Below are positions 32,688-41,899 of a stretch of DNA of 64,000 bases, in pieces. How positions within the stretch are numbered: position 1 is the first letter of the stretch; every line of letters starts with the position of its first letter. A model generated the notes under the pieces. It searched no databases. It saw nothing but the letters and a program-made list of their open reading frames with translations, and was not told where the DNA came from. Location of the stretch: the NCBI RefSeq assembly GCF_028294535.1, contig NZ_JAQBIE010000001.1, positions 240,199 to 304,198 of the forward strand, written 5' to 3'. The stretch is from Paracoccus onchidii (GTDB lineage: Bacteria; Pseudomonadota; Alphaproteobacteria; Rhodobacterales; Rhodobacteraceae). The position numbers and the translations under genes are program-made.

Positions 32688-32736
32688 TTGATACAGGTCA
32701 AGGCGATAACGCGATCAACCGGTCTATAAAAGAAGG
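32688..32736 (+). promoter_or_regulatory. FNR-type promoter of ccoGHIS
   Basis: TTGATACAGGTCAA (32688-32701) matches the FNR/FnrP box TTGAT-N4-RTCAA. A -10 element TATAAA lies at 32725-32730. If transcription starts near 32736, the box is centred at about -41.5, the class II activator position. Low-oxygen induction of ccoGHIS is therefore predicted. Confidence 0.8.
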
Positions 32737-32759
32737 TGCGCAACAGGAGCAATGCCGTC

Positions 32760-34235
32760 ATGTCCACGGAACAGGCGAGCCCGCCGGGGTTATATGCCGC
32801 ACGTGAACCGATCTTTCCCAAACGTGTCAAAGGGCGGTTCCGTAACCTGAAATGGTTCGTCATGGGGATCACCCTGGCGATTTACTATGTCACGCCGTGG
32901 CTGCGATGGGACCGGGGGCCAAACATGCCCGATCAGGCGGTTCTGGTCGATCTGGCCAACAGGCGCTTCTTCTTTTTCTGGATCGAGATCTGGCCGCATG
33001 AATTTTATTTCGTTGCCGGCTTGCTTGTGATGGCGGGGCTGGGGCTGTTTCTGTTCACTTCGGCCTTGGGGCGGGTCTGGTGCGGATATACATGCCCGCA
33101 AACGGTATGGACCGACCTTTTCATTCTGGTCGAACGCTGGATCGAAGGCGATCGCAACAACCGGATACGCCTGCACCGGCAATCCTGGAATGCGGCCAAG
33201 TTGCGATTGCGGCTGTTCAAATGGACGGTCTGGCTGATCATCGCATTGCTGACGGGCGGGGCGTGGATTTTCTATTTCACGGATGCGCCAAGCTTGTTGC
33301 GTGATCTGGTGACGGGGCAGGCCCATCCGGTCGCCTATATCACCATGGCGGTTCTGACCGGCACGACATTCCTGTTCGGCGGCTTCGCCCGCGAGCAGAT
33401 CTGTATCTATGCCTGTCCATGGCCGCGTATTCAGGCGGCGATGATGGATGAAGACACCCTGACCGTCGCCTATCGCGAATGGCGGGGCGAGCCGCGTGGA
33501 AAGAAGCATCATCAGGCCCCACAATCGGCGGCCCGGGACACAACTGCCACGAATGCTGCAAACGCGGGGCCCGAGCAAGGCGATTGCATCGATTGCATGG
33601 CCTGCGTGAATGTCTGCCCCATGGGGATTGATATTCGTGATGGACAGCAGTTGGAATGCATCACCTGCGCTTTGTGTATCGATGCATGTGATGACATCAT
33701 GGAAAAGATCGGCAAGCCGCGCGGGCTGATCGACTATATGGCGCTCAGCGATGAAACGGCTGAACGTGCGGGTGCCAAGCCGCGCCGCGTGCTGCAACAT
33801 ATTCTGCGGCCCAGAACGATTCTGTATTTTACCCTTTGGTCCGGGATCGGCGTGCTTCTTGTGGTGGCATTGTTCATGCGTTCTGCGGTCGACCTGAATG
33901 TTTCACCGGTGCGCAATCCGCTATTCGTGACCATGTCCGACGGTGCGATCCGGAATACCTATGAATTGCGTCTGCGCAACAAGCAGCATGAGGTCGCGCA
34001 ATATGCCATCGCGGTCGAAGGGGTTGCGGGGCTTGATCTGCGGATCGAAGGGGCCGAGGGTAACAGTGTGGTCGTTGATGCCGATGAAACGCTTGCTGCC
34101 CGCCTGTATCTGACCGCACCGGCCGGATCACAGCTGACGGGCGCGGAAAGCACATCCATTCGGCTGGTCGTGACTGATCCCGGCAATGATGCGTCGGCAA
34201 GTGTTGAAACCGTGTTCCACGGCAAGGGGGAATAG
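32760..34235 (+). CDS. ccoG: cytochrome cbb3 oxidase accessory protein CcoG
   Basis: This membrane iron-sulfur protein is thought to reduce copper or assist cbb3-oxidase copper-site assembly. The 491-residue product has membrane segments near 37-53, 85-105, 160-180, 193-212 and 340-360. It also has the CGYTCPQTVW and CIYACPWPRIQ motifs, two ferredoxin-type clusters (CIDCMACVNVCPMG and CITCALCIDACDD), and a periplasmic Ig-like C-terminal domain. ATG 32760 has AGGAG 10 bases upstream. The promoter carries an FNR box. It is followed directly by ccoH, I and S. Confidence 0.95.
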   Translation: MSTEQASPPGLYAAREPIFPKRVKGRFRNLKWFVMGITLAIYYVTPWLRWDRGPNMPDQAVLVDLANRRFFFFWIEIWPHEFYFVAGLLVMAGLGLFLFTSALGRVWCGYTCPQTVWTDLFILVERWIEGDRNNRIRLHRQSWNAAKLRLRLFKWTVWLIIALLTGGAWIFYFTDAPSLLRDLVTGQAHPVAYITMAVLTGTTFLFGGFAREQICIYACPWPRIQAAMMDEDTLTVAYREWRGEPRGKKHHQAPQSAARDTTATNAANAGPEQGDCIDCMACVNVCPMGIDIRDGQQLECITCALCIDACDDIMEKIGKPRGLIDYMALSDETAERAGAKPRRVLQHILRPRTILYFTLWSGIGVLLVVALFMRSAVDLNVSPVRNPLFVTMSDGAIRNTYELRLRNKQHEVAQYAIAVEGVAGLDLRIEGAEGNSVVVDADETLAARLYLTAPAGSQLTGAESTSIRLVVTDPGNDASASVETVFHGKGE

Positions 34236-34238
34236 GTG

Positions 34239-34703
34239 ATGCGTCGTGAACTGACCGGACGGCATGTCCTGATCATCACATTGGCGGCCTTTGGTGTCAT
34301 TATCGCGGTCAATATCACTATGGCGGTGAAGGCGGTGGGAACCTTTCCGGGGCTTGAGGTCAAGAACAGCTATGTCGCCTCTCAGGGGTTTGACCGGGAA
34401 AGGGCGGCGCAGGATGCGCTTGGCTGGACCGTGATGGCCGATTACGACGGGGAATGGCTTGAGATTGCCGTTACGGATGCGGATGGTTTGCCTGCACCTG
34501 CCAAGAACCTGTCGGTCACAATCGGCCGTCCAACGCATGTCCGCGCGGACCAGAGCCCTGAACTTGCCTATCGCAACGGTGTCTACCGTGCCGCAGTGTC
34601 ATTGCCCCCGGGCGTCTGGAATATTCATGTGACAGCCGCTGCCCCCGACGGAACGCCGTTTCGTCAAAGGTTGGATCACTATTCCGGTGCCGTGGTGAAC
34701 TAG
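34239..34703 (+). CDS. ccoH: cbb3 oxidase assembly protein CcoH (FixH family)
   Basis: This single-pass membrane protein is required for cbb3 oxidase assembly. The 154-residue product has a membrane segment near the N terminus (HVLIITLAAFGVIIAVNITMAV), the conserved NSYVASQGFDRERAAQDALGW block, and a periplasmic domain ending KRLDHYSG-like. ATG 34239 is preceded by GTG 34236; AAGGGGG lies upstream. It is 3 bases after ccoG and 1 base before ccoI. Confidence 0.93.
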   Translation: MRRELTGRHVLIITLAAFGVIIAVNITMAVKAVGTFPGLEVKNSYVASQGFDRERAAQDALGWTVMADYDGEWLEIAVTDADGLPAPAKNLSVTIGRPTHVRADQSPELAYRNGVYRAAVSLPPGVWNIHVTAAAPDGTPFRQRLDHYSGAVVN

Positions 34704-34704
34704 C

Positions 34705-36912
34705 ATGAGCGATTCCGCCCGTATCAGCGCATGCCCTGCCTGTGATGTCGCCCCGCTCGCGCAGAACATGGCGCGTCAGGACAACGGACATGGTGGGGTG
34801 GGTCAGCTGATCCTGTCCCTGCCGACCGTTCATTGTGCCGTCTGCATCAGCGATGTCGAGCGTGCGTTGATGGCCGTGCCTGGGGTGCGCCATGCTCGGG
34901 TCAATCTGACGTTGCGCAGGGTCAGGGTCGAAGCGCCGGGACTGGTGGCTGATGATTTGTTGCCGGTATTGGAAAAGATTGGCTACGAGGCGCATGAGCT
35001 GGACCCGGCGGCGCTTGATGGGGCGGGAACCGACAGGGTTGGGCGCGACCTGTTGATGCGGATCGGCATTGCCGGGTTCGCGATGATGAACATCATGATC
35101 CTGTCCGTGGCGGTCTGGGCGGGGGCGGATGCCGCATCGCGCGATATGTTCCACTGGATTTCTGCCGCCATTGCCTTGCCGACGATCGCATTTGCAGGGC
35201 AGCCATTCTTTTCCAGTGCCCAGAGCGCGCTGCGGGCGGGGCGGTTGGGGATGGATGTGCCAATATCGCTGGCCCTGATTCTCGCGACAGCGATTTCCTT
35301 GTATGAAACGCGCAATTCCGGCCATCATGCCTATTTCGACGCGGCGGTGATGCTGTGTTTCTTTCTGCTGATCGGTCGCTATCTGGATCATCGCACGCGC
35401 GCTATCGCAAGATCGGCCGCCGCCGAACTCAGCGCGCTCGAGGTGCCCCGCGCAACCGTGCTGCATGACGGGACCGAGCAAATCGTTCCCGTCGCCCAAC
35501 TGCGCCCCGGTGATCTGGTTCGCGTGCTGCCCGGCACCCGCGTGCCAGCGGATGGAAATATCGTCGACGGCCAAAGCGAGATCGACCGGGCCTTGCTGAC
35601 AGGTGAGACGCTGCCGGTTGTCGCAGCCGCAGGCGATGGGCTTTCAGCGGGCGAGATAAACCTGACCGGCCCGCTGCTCATGCGTGTGACAGCCGCCGGT
35701 TCGGACAGCTCGCTTGCACGCCTGACGGCATTGGTCGAAGCGGCCGAAACCGCTCGGGGGCGTTATACGTCGCTGGCTGAACGTGCTTCGCGCGCCTATG
35801 CACCGGTGGTGCATGTGATGGCGCTTGCCAGCTTTGTTGCCTGGTTTCAGGCGACGGGCGATTTGCGACATGCGGTCAATATCGCGGCAGCCGTTCTTAT
35901 CATCACCTGCCCATGCGCCCTGGGCCTCGCAGTTCCTGCGGTGGTGACGGCCGCTTCGGGGCGGCTGTTTGGCAAGGGGTTGCTGATCAAGAATGGCACC
36001 GCGCTAGAGCGCTTGGCCCAGATTGATACGGTGGTCTTCGACAAGACGGGGACCTTGACGATGGGGCGGCCGACCCTGATTGCCCCCGGGCAAGTGCCAT
36101 CGGATATCGCGCCAGTCATCGTTGCTTTGGCCAGGGCATCCTCTCATCCCTTGTCTCAGGCCCTCGTAACCGCTTTGGCGCAGTATGCGCCGGCCTCTGT
36201 CAGTGACATCCGCGAGATGCCCGGCTATGGCGTGATGGCAACGTGGAAGGGGCGACAGGTTCGTCTGGGGCGGGCCGATTGGCTGATGGCCGGGGATGAT
36301 CCCGATGTGCGGCCGGGGATGTCCACCTGGTTTTCGATCGAGGGGCAAGGGGCACCCGTCAGGCTGGACTTTGCCGACGCATTGCGCCCCGGCTCTGAGG
36401 AATGCGTTTCCCGCCTTGGGAAGCTGGGGCTGAACGTGATCCTGCTTTCTGGGGATCGGCCAGCAGCCGTGGCCGATCTGGCGGCAAAGCTGAGCATTCA
36501 AAACTACCATGCTGCCGTTGATCCGCCTGGCAAAGCCGCAGTGGTCGCCGGGCTGGAGGGCCAGGGGCATCACGTGTTGATGGTCGGCGATGGGCTGAAT
36601 GATACCGCCGCACTGGCCCGGGCGCATGTCTCGATTTCGCCGGCCACGGCGTTGGACGCCGCCCGAGTGGCTAGCGATATGGTTTTGACAGGGCAGGACC
36701 TGTCCCCGGTGGCTGATGCGGTGGCGACGGCCGTCCGGGCAACGCGACGCATCAAGGAGAACTTTGCGATTTCGATCCTGTATAATGTCGTGGCGGTGCC
36801 CATCGCGGTCGCAGGTTTTGCCACGCCGTTGATTGCCGCACTGGCGATGTCTGCCAGTTCGATCACGGTCACCCTGAATGCATTGCGTTTGCGCAGAACG
36901 AAAAACCGCTGA
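34705..36912 (+). CDS. ccoI: copper-translocating P-type ATPase CcoI (FixI)
   Basis: This P1B-type ATPase moves copper for insertion into the cbb3 oxidase. The 735-residue protein has an N-terminal metal-binding domain with Cys44 and Cys47 (HCAVC) and an extra CPAC at 10-13. It has eight predicted membrane helices, the TGE dephosphorylation loop near 299, the CPC transport motif near 401, the phosphorylation site DKTGT near 446, and the SSHPLSQ histidine-proline motif. The divergent metal-binding site is usual for FixI. It sits between ccoH and ccoS in one transcript. Confidence 0.95.
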   Translation: MSDSARISACPACDVAPLAQNMARQDNGHGGVGQLILSLPTVHCAVCISDVERALMAVPGVRHARVNLTLRRVRVEAPGLVADDLLPVLEKIGYEAHELDPAALDGAGTDRVGRDLLMRIGIAGFAMMNIMILSVAVWAGADAASRDMFHWISAAIALPTIAFAGQPFFSSAQSALRAGRLGMDVPISLALILATAISLYETRNSGHHAYFDAAVMLCFFLLIGRYLDHRTRAIARSAAAELSALEVPRATVLHDGTEQIVPVAQLRPGDLVRVLPGTRVPADGNIVDGQSEIDRALLTGETLPVVAAAGDGLSAGEINLTGPLLMRVTAAGSDSSLARLTALVEAAETARGRYTSLAERASRAYAPVVHVMALASFVAWFQATGDLRHAVNIAAAVLIITCPCALGLAVPAVVTAASGRLFGKGLLIKNGTALERLAQIDTVVFDKTGTLTMGRPTLIAPGQVPSDIAPVIVALARASSHPLSQALVTALAQYAPASVSDIREMPGYGVMATWKGRQVRLGRADWLMAGDDPDVRPGMSTWFSIEGQGAPVRLDFADALRPGSEECVSRLGKLGLNVILLSGDRPAAVADLAAKLSIQNYHAAVDPPGKAAVVAGLEGQGHHVLMVGDGLNDTAALARAHVSISPATALDAARVASDMVLTGQDLSPVADAVATAVRATRRIKENFAISILYNVVAVPIAVAGFATPLIAALAMSASSITVTLNALRLRRTKNR

Positions 36913-36913
36913 T

Positions 36914-37075
36914 ATGGAAATTCTGGCAATTCTCATTCCTGTATCATTGGGCCTTGGCGCCGCAGGACTGGCTGCTTTCATCTGGGCGTTGCGTGCGCAT
37001 CAGTTCGAAGACCCCAAAGGTGACGCAGAGCGCATCCTCAGCGATGAATGGGATGATCGCCCCCGACCGGACTAG
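36914..37075 (+). CDS. ccoS: cbb3 oxidase maturation protein CcoS
   Basis: This 53-residue single-pass protein is needed for cofactor insertion into the cbb3 oxidase. It has one membrane helix (ILAILIPVSLGLGAAGLAAFIWAL) followed by the family signature H-Q-F-E-D-P-K-G-D-A-E-R-I-L. It begins 1 base after the ccoI stop and ends the ccoGHIS set. Confidence 0.93.
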   Translation: MEILAILIPVSLGLGAAGLAAFIWALRAHQFEDPKGDAERILSDEWDDRPRPD

Positions 37076-37331
37076 CAACCTCTTCTGTGGTTGCCGCCCG
37101 TATCGCAGGAAGTTTCTGACCTTCCAGGCAGATGATCGAGTGCGACCTTCTGTCAGGCCTCAGTGAGCGACATTTCCAGAAGTCGCGGGCCGGGATGGTG
37201 AGCAGCGGATCGGGTCCAGATCTGTCTTCCGAGCTTTGTGCTCGCAGTTGCTAACTGGTTTTCCCAATCCGGATCTATTCGATCATTGTGCCCATTCAGG
37301 TCATCGTCTTCTTACCCCCTTCGCACCGTCG
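37076..37331 (+). other. non-coding or decayed sequence after ccoS
   Basis: I find no supported gene, RNA or clear terminator here. Codon structure is lost and composition is less GC-rich than nearby genes. It leads directly into the IS110-like remnant, so it may be more insertion-sequence debris that is too decayed to assign. Confidence 0.4.
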
Positions 37332-37590
37332 TTAGCGGTCCGGCACGAGCATCTCGGCGATCAGCATAGCGCTGGCGACAGGCCCGATCCCGGGAACGGA
37401 ACGCAGGATACCGGCAGTCGCAGCCAGGTCATCACCCGAGGCCATTGTCTGCTCAATCCGCCCTTCCAACTCTGCAATCTGGCGATCAAGAAGACCTTTC
37501 AACTCGGCGTCGGTGACATCAAACATATCCGCCGATCCCATCTTCCCGTGCGCCTTGATCTGCGCCAGAAGCTGTTTGCGTGTTCCAACG
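37332..37590 (-). pseudogene. IS110-family transposase remnant
   Basis: The minus-strand frame encodes about 85 residues matching the middle of IS110 transposases: a segment with DMFDVTDAELKGLLDRQIAELEGRIEQ and the hallmark helix-hairpin-helix ILRSVPGIGPVASAMLIAEM of the transposase_20 domain. It breaks off right after AEM (followed by LVPDR and a stop). The N-terminal DEDD domain is missing. The right boundary near 37590 is where a plus-strand IS3 fragment begins. Confidence 0.75.
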
Positions 37591-37785
37591 AGCTGGCTGA
37601 AGAGAGAGCGGAACAGGCGTCGGACATATCCGACCAGCGACGACGCCCGCCGCGACGTGCTCGACTACATTGAGATGTTCTGCAACCCGATGCGCAAGCA
37701 CACGAACAACGGCATGCTGTCACCGGTTGACTTCGAAAACCGACAGCACAAACTGAACGAGGCAGGTGTCCAGGAAACAAGGGGC
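37588..37785 (+). pseudogene. IS3-family transposase OrfB C-terminal remnant
   Basis: The plus-strand frame reads SWLKRERN-RRRTY followed by DDARRDVLDYIEMFCNP and KHTNNGMLSPVDFE, the end of the integrase core of IS3-family OrfB. Upstream OrfB sequence is absent; an IS110 piece lies there on the other strand. It runs on without a stop into IS481-like sequence, so the open frame to 37866 is a chance fusion and not a working gene. Confidence 0.75.
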
Positions 37786-37929
37786 AGCTCAGCAGCATAC
37801 AACTTCGCGCGCCGGCTCAAGGCCCTCGGTGGCCTCACATCATACGAAGACATCTGCAAGGTCTGAAAGTCAGAGCCGGATCGATTCATCCTAAATCCGA
37901 TCCACAAGATGCCAGGGCTGAACAACTAG
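37786..37929 (+). pseudogene. IS481-like transposase C-terminal remnant with nonsense codon
   Basis: In the same frame as the IS3 remnant, AAYNFARRLKALGGLTSYEDICK is followed by V and then TGA (37864-37866), where relatives have Trp. After that the reading continues KSEPDRFILNPIHKMPGLNN to TAG at 37927-37929. This is the characteristic C terminus of IS481-type transposases. The TGG-to-TGA change and loss of the N-terminal part show decay. Confidence 0.7.
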
Positions 37930-38080
37930 AATCGAAATATAAAATAATTCCCCAATTGGAAGGCACCGACGCCCGCTTGCCGAGCAAAAAGCGGCTTGCA
38001 AGGTGCTTGGGCTGGACCTAGGCGACGAATTCATGCGAATGAAGCCCGATTGCGCCCTAGCCAAGATGGATCCGCTCTAT

Positions 38081-38665
38081 ATGCCATTCGTTGTTGCCAT
38101 TGATGGTCCTGCAGCCTCAGGGAAAGGCACCATTGCACGCGCGATCGCCGCGCATTTCGGATTTCATCATCTGGATACCGGGCTTTTGTATCGCGCGACC
38201 GGCGTAAAAGGGGGGGATCCCGTCACGGCGGCCAGGGGGCTGATGCCTGATGATCTGTCACGCCCGGATCTGCGCAGCGCCGAGGCAGGGCAGGCGGCCA
38301 GCCGGATTGCCGCGATCGCGGATGTGCGCGCGGCACTGGTCGATTTTCAGCACCGCTTTGCGGCACGCAATCCCGGCGCGGTGCTGGACGGGCGCGACAT
38401 CGGCACCGTGATCTGCCCGCAGGCCCAGGTGAAACTATATGTCGTTGCCTCGGACGAGGTCCGCGCTGTGCGCCGCGCCCGTGAACTGAATTGCGACCCG
38501 GCAGATATGCTGGTGCAGCTGCAAGAACGTGACCGCCGCGACAGCGAACGCGCGGCCGCCCCAATGCGTCCTGCAGATGATGCCGTGGTCATAGACACCA
38601 GCGACATGAGCATCGATGATGCCGTCGCGACGGCAATTGCCGCGGTGGACAAGGCGCGGCGCTAG
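38081..38665 (+). CDS. cmk: cytidylate kinase
   Basis: This enzyme phosphorylates CMP and dCMP. The product has the P-loop [12 protein letters not shown] at its N terminus, [13 protein letters not shown], and [15 protein letters not shown], all typical of Cmk. ATG 38081 gives 194 residues and the family start MPFVVAIDG. In-frame ATGs at 38066 and further upstream exist, but no good ribosome-binding site is seen. The 150 bases upstream, including an AT-rich stretch near 37930-37960, are next to IS debris. The usual aroA and rpsA neighbours are absent. Its stop overlaps the adenine deaminase stop. Confidence 0.9.
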   Translation: MPFVVAIDGPAASGKGTIARAIAAHFGFHHLDTGLLYRATGVKGGDPVTAARGLMPDDLSRPDLRSAEAGQAASRIAAIADVRAALVDFQHRFAARNPGAVLDGRDIGTVICPQAQVKLYVVASDEVRAVRRARELNCDPADMLVQLQERDRRDSERAAAPMRPADDAVVIDTSDMSIDDAVATAIAAVDKARR

Positions 38666-40359
38666 CCCGCGATAATCTCAAAGCGCGTGACATCGACCAT
38701 CCCGTGATCGGTGATTTTCAGGGCGGGTATGACGGGTAAGGCCAGAAAAGCCAGTTGCAGGAAGGGCTCTTCCAAGGTGACACCCAGTTCTTGCGCTGCG
38801 GCGCGCAAGGCGATCAGGGCATCCCGGACCTGCTCGAAGGGCAACAAGCTCATCAGGCCGGCTACAGGCAGGGCCAGTTCCGCCTGAATTTTTCCATCCC
38901 GAACCACGACAAAGCCGCCCTCGATTCCGGACAGGCGATTTGCGGCGATGGCCATATCTTCGTAGTCCATGCCGACAACCGCGATATTGTGATGATCGTG
39001 GCATACGGTCGAGGCGATGGCCCCGCGTTCAATGTTGAACCCGCGCACGAAGCCGGTTGCGATATTGCCGTTCCGGCCATGTCGCTCGATAACGGCGATG
39101 CGGGCAAGGTCGCGTGCCTGATCGGGGCGCTTGTCCCCATCAACGGGCTGGATTTCCTCGGTCAGGTGTCGGGTGATGATCTTACCTTCGATGATGCCGA
39201 TGATATCCGTCCGGGCACGATTGCCCGCCGCCCTGAAATCGCGTGCTGACAATTGCGGTGCACGCACCGAATTTCTGCCCACGGGATCGACGGATGCGCG
39301 CGCCGCGAAAGCCGTGTCATCCACGACTTTTCCGCCTGCCAGAACCAATTGTGCATGGCAGGTCGCCAGATCATCGACCGCGACGATATCGGCGCGCAGC
39401 CCCGGTGCGATCAGGCCGCGATCCTTCAGCCCGAAGGCTTCGGCCGCCGAAAGCGAAGCGGCGCGATAGGCCGCCAAAGGAGAGCTGCCCAGCTGGATCA
39501 ACCGCCGTATCATATAGTCGAGATGCCCGTGTTCGCCGATATCCAATGGATTCCGGTCGTCGGTGCACAGGCACAGATACGCGCTGGTGGCATCGGTCAG
39601 GATCGGTTGCAATGCTTCCAGATCCTTGGAAACCGAACCCTCACGTATCAACACCCGCATACCCTTGCGCAGTTTTTCAAGCGCCTCTTGTGCAGTTGTT
39701 GCCTCGTGTTCGGTGCGAATGCCGGCGCTGATATAGGCGTTCAGGTCTCGTCCGCCCAATTGCGGGCAATGCCCGTCGATATGCTTGCCGTCAAACAGCG
39801 CCAGTTTCTCGATCACTTTCGGATCGCGATGGATCACGCCGGGATAGTTCATGAATTCGGCCAGTCCGATCCCCGACGGATGGTTCATGACCCGCTGCAG
39901 GTCGTCGGCATCGATCTGCGCGCCAGAGGTTTCCATATCCGTGGATGGCACGCAGGATGACAATTGCACCCGCAGGTCCATCAACAGATGTTGGGACGCT
40001 TGTTGGAAATACCGGATCCCGTCCAACCCGATAACATTTGCAATCTCGTGGGGGTCGCAGATCGCAGTGGTAACGCCGCGCGGGGTGACGCATCGGTCGA
40101 ACTCGAAAGGTGTTACCAGACTGCTTTCGACATGCAGATGCGTGTCGATGAACCCCGGCACCAGAATCAGTCCGTCCACATCAATAATATCTGTGGCGTC
40201 GTATTCGTCCCCGATGCCGACGATCCTCTCGCCGCAAATCGCGACATCGCCTGCAATCAAAGAACCGGTGATCAGGTCGAAAACCCGCCCACCGCGCAGG
40301 ACCAGATCGGCGGGAATGTCGCCCTTCGCCTGCGCGATGCGCTTTTCCAGTTCTTTCAT
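38662..40359 (-). CDS. ade: adenine deaminase
   Basis: It converts adenine to hypoxanthine and ammonia for purine salvage. The 565-residue amidohydrolase has the metal-binding [12 protein letters not shown], the [10 protein letters not shown] block, a conserved [11 protein letters not shown], the LCTDDRNP segment, and a C-terminal cap with [17 protein letters not shown] 40359 (MKELEKR) has AGGAG 8 bases upstream; in-frame ATG at 40374 is an alternative. Stop codons of ade and cmk overlap tail to tail. Confidence 0.95.
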   Translation of the reverse strand: MKELEKRIAQAKGDIPADLVLRGGRVFDLITGSLIAGDVAICGERIVGIGDEYDATDIIDVDGLILVPGFIDTHLHVESSLVTPFEFDRCVTPRGVTTAICDPHEIANVIGLDGIRYFQQASQHLLMDLRVQLSSCVPSTDMETSGAQIDADDLQRVMNHPSGIGLAEFMNYPGVIHRDPKVIEKLALFDGKHIDGHCPQLGGRDLNAYISAGIRTEHEATTAQEALEKLRKGMRVLIREGSVSKDLEALQPILTDATSAYLCLCTDDRNPLDIGEHGHLDYMIRRLIQLGSSPLAAYRAASLSAAEAFGLKDRGLIAPGLRADIVAVDDLATCHAQLVLAGGKVVDDTAFAARASVDPVGRNSVRAPQLSARDFRAAGNRARTDIIGIIEGKIITRHLTEEIQPVDGDKRPDQARDLARIAVIERHGRNGNIATGFVRGFNIERGAIASTVCHDHHNIAVVGMDYEDMAIAANRLSGIEGGFVVVRDGKIQAELALPVAGLMSLLPFEQVRDALIALRAAAQELGVTLEEPFLQLAFLALPVIPALKITDHGMVDVTRFEIIAG

Positions 40360-40428
40360 GGCCTGCTCCTGCATGAGGTTTTCCTTACAGAACCTCATTG
40401 CGGGGGCGGGGTCCAGTGCAGGCCGCGC

Positions 40429-41676
40429 CTATCGATCGCTGAGGCCGCATCCCTCGATACGTGTCACATCCAGAAGTTGCCCACCTTCGGCCAGAATCTC
40501 GCGCGGGGTGGGATGGCTGATGAAATTCACCGGGCTGGAGCTTGGCCCATAGGCACCGCTGGCATGGATCGCGATCAGGTCGCCTTCTTCGACGCGGGGC
40601 AGGGCAACCTTGGAACCAAGCTTGTCGATCGAGGTGCAAAGCGGCCCGGAAATGTCGATCGGTTCTTCGCCCTCGCCTCCGCCGACGCGGTGGATCACAT
40701 AGTTGCGCCGCAGCACCATTCCGAAATGCCCCGACGCCGCGAGGTGGCTGTTCATACCGCCGTCACAGATCGCAATGCGTGTTCCGCGCGATTCCTTGAT
40801 CGATGTGACCCGCGTCACGAAATAGCCCGCCGGTCCGACAAGATACCGGCCCAGTTCCAGGACAAGTTCGGTCTTGGAAAAACGTGGTTCGGCCTTGAAT
40901 GCGTCAAGCTGTGGCCCCGCCGCCTCGGCCACCTGTCCCAGATCAAGCGGCATATCACCCGGGTGATAGGGAATGCCCAGCCCGGCCCCGAAGATAAGGC
41001 GATCCGGATGCAGATCATGGCGTTCGCACAGATCGCGGAAAATGGTCATGAAAATGCCCCAGTTCTCGACGATTGCGGCGGGCTTCAGGCACTGGGTCCC
41101 GGAATAGATATGCAGCCCGGCAATCCGCAAATGCGGCAATGAGGCGATGTCTGTCAGTGCGCCCGGCGCGTCCTCGATGTCGATGCCGAACGGGCTGGGG
41201 CGTCCGGCCATCTGGTCGCCGAAGCCCTTGGGCACGCGGTCGGGCGCAATGCGAATGACCACATCCTGAATCCTGCCCGTTTCGGCGGCAATGCTGTTGG
41301 CAAGTTGCGCGTCGCGCGGCGATTCGACGACCAGTTCCCCCAAACCTTCCTGAATGGCGCGACGCAGCTCGACCTCTCGCTTGGCGGGGCCGGTAAAGCT
41401 GGCGCGGTTGGCGGGCCAGCCGGCGTCGATGGCCAACAACAGCTCTCCGCCGGAAGATACGTCGATATAGGGAATGCGTTGTTCCAGCCATGACAACAAT
41501 CCCGGATTGGGGTTGCATTTCATGGCGAATGACAGCTTGAACCAACGGCCAAGCTTGTCTTGCAGGTCCCTGATCCGGGGCGTGATCAGATCGGTCGCAT
41601 AGACATAGGCCGGCGTCCCGAAACGGTCCGCGGCCTGGGTCAGGATATGGTCGATGTCGTGATCAGGCCTGTTCAC
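40429..41676 (-). CDS. PLP-dependent decarboxylase, carrier-protein-associated type
   Basis: This fold-III (alanine racemase/DAP decarboxylase-like) enzyme shows the PLP lysine in SFAMKCNPN (Lys53), the HIYSGTQ and GAGLGIPYHPGD phosphate motifs, ELGRYLVGPAG in place of the usual EPGR, the catalytic cysteine in CDGGMN, and GAYGPSSSPVNF. The segment from CDGGMN to HFGMVLRRNY is like decarboxylases of exosortase-A loci and of the BtrK type, which act on aminoacyl carrier proteins, more than like LysA. The start is GTG 41676 (415 residues, 14-base overlap with the ACP gene) or TTG 41709. Its substrate is unknown. Confidence 0.82.
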   Translation of the reverse strand: MNRPDHDIDHILTQAADRFGTPAYVYATDLITPRIRDLQDKLGRWFKLSFAMKCNPNPGLLSWLEQRIPYIDVSSGGELLLAIDAGWPANRASFTGPAKREVELRRAIQEGLGELVVESPRDAQLANSIAAETGRIQDVVIRIAPDRVPKGFGDQMAGRPSPFGIDIEDAPGALTDIASLPHLRIAGLHIYSGTQCLKPAAIVENWGIFMTIFRDLCERHDLHPDRLIFGAGLGIPYHPGDMPLDLGQVAEAAGPQLDAFKAEPRFSKTELVLELGRYLVGPAGYFVTRVTSIKESRGTRIAICDGGMNSHLAASGHFGMVLRRNYVIHRVGGGEGEEPIDISGPLCTSIDKLGSKVALPRVEEGDLIAIHASGAYGPSSSPVNFISHPTPREILAEGGQLLDVTRIEGCGLSDR

Positions 41677-41899
41677 GTGCGTAATCCACGATGCTTTGGA
41701 CTGTATCAAAGTTTTCCAGCGTCACATCGGCGGGGCGCACCTCGATCGCGGCCTTTTCCTCGACAAATGCAATGATGTTCATCATGGCCACGGAATCGAG
41801 AATCGCGGTCGAGAACAGTTCGGAATCGGCGGCGATGTCGTCTTCGACATTCAATTCGTCACGAATGAAGCGAATCAGGTCTTCGGCAGTCAGGCTCAT
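41663..41899 (-). CDS. acyl carrier protein
   Basis: This 78-residue acidic carrier protein has the phosphopantetheine site LDSVAMM (Ser36) and the four-helix pattern of ACPs. It is not the housekeeping acpP: the sequence around the serine differs from DSL-D, and it lies between a ligase and a PLP decarboxylase, overlapping both (4 bases with the ligase, about 14 with the decarboxylase). It most likely holds a small amino or acyl group while the neighbouring enzymes modify it. Confidence 0.88.
   Translation of the reverse strand: MSLTAEDLIRFIRDELNVEDDIAADSELFSTAILDSVAMMNIIAFVEEKAAIEVRPADVTLENFDTVQSIVDYAREQA

Noticed and set aside
37513..37866. Intact plus-strand gene of 117 codons
   Set aside because: It joins an out-of-context leader, an IS3 C terminus and an IS481 fragment ending at a nonsense codon; better treated as fused remnants.
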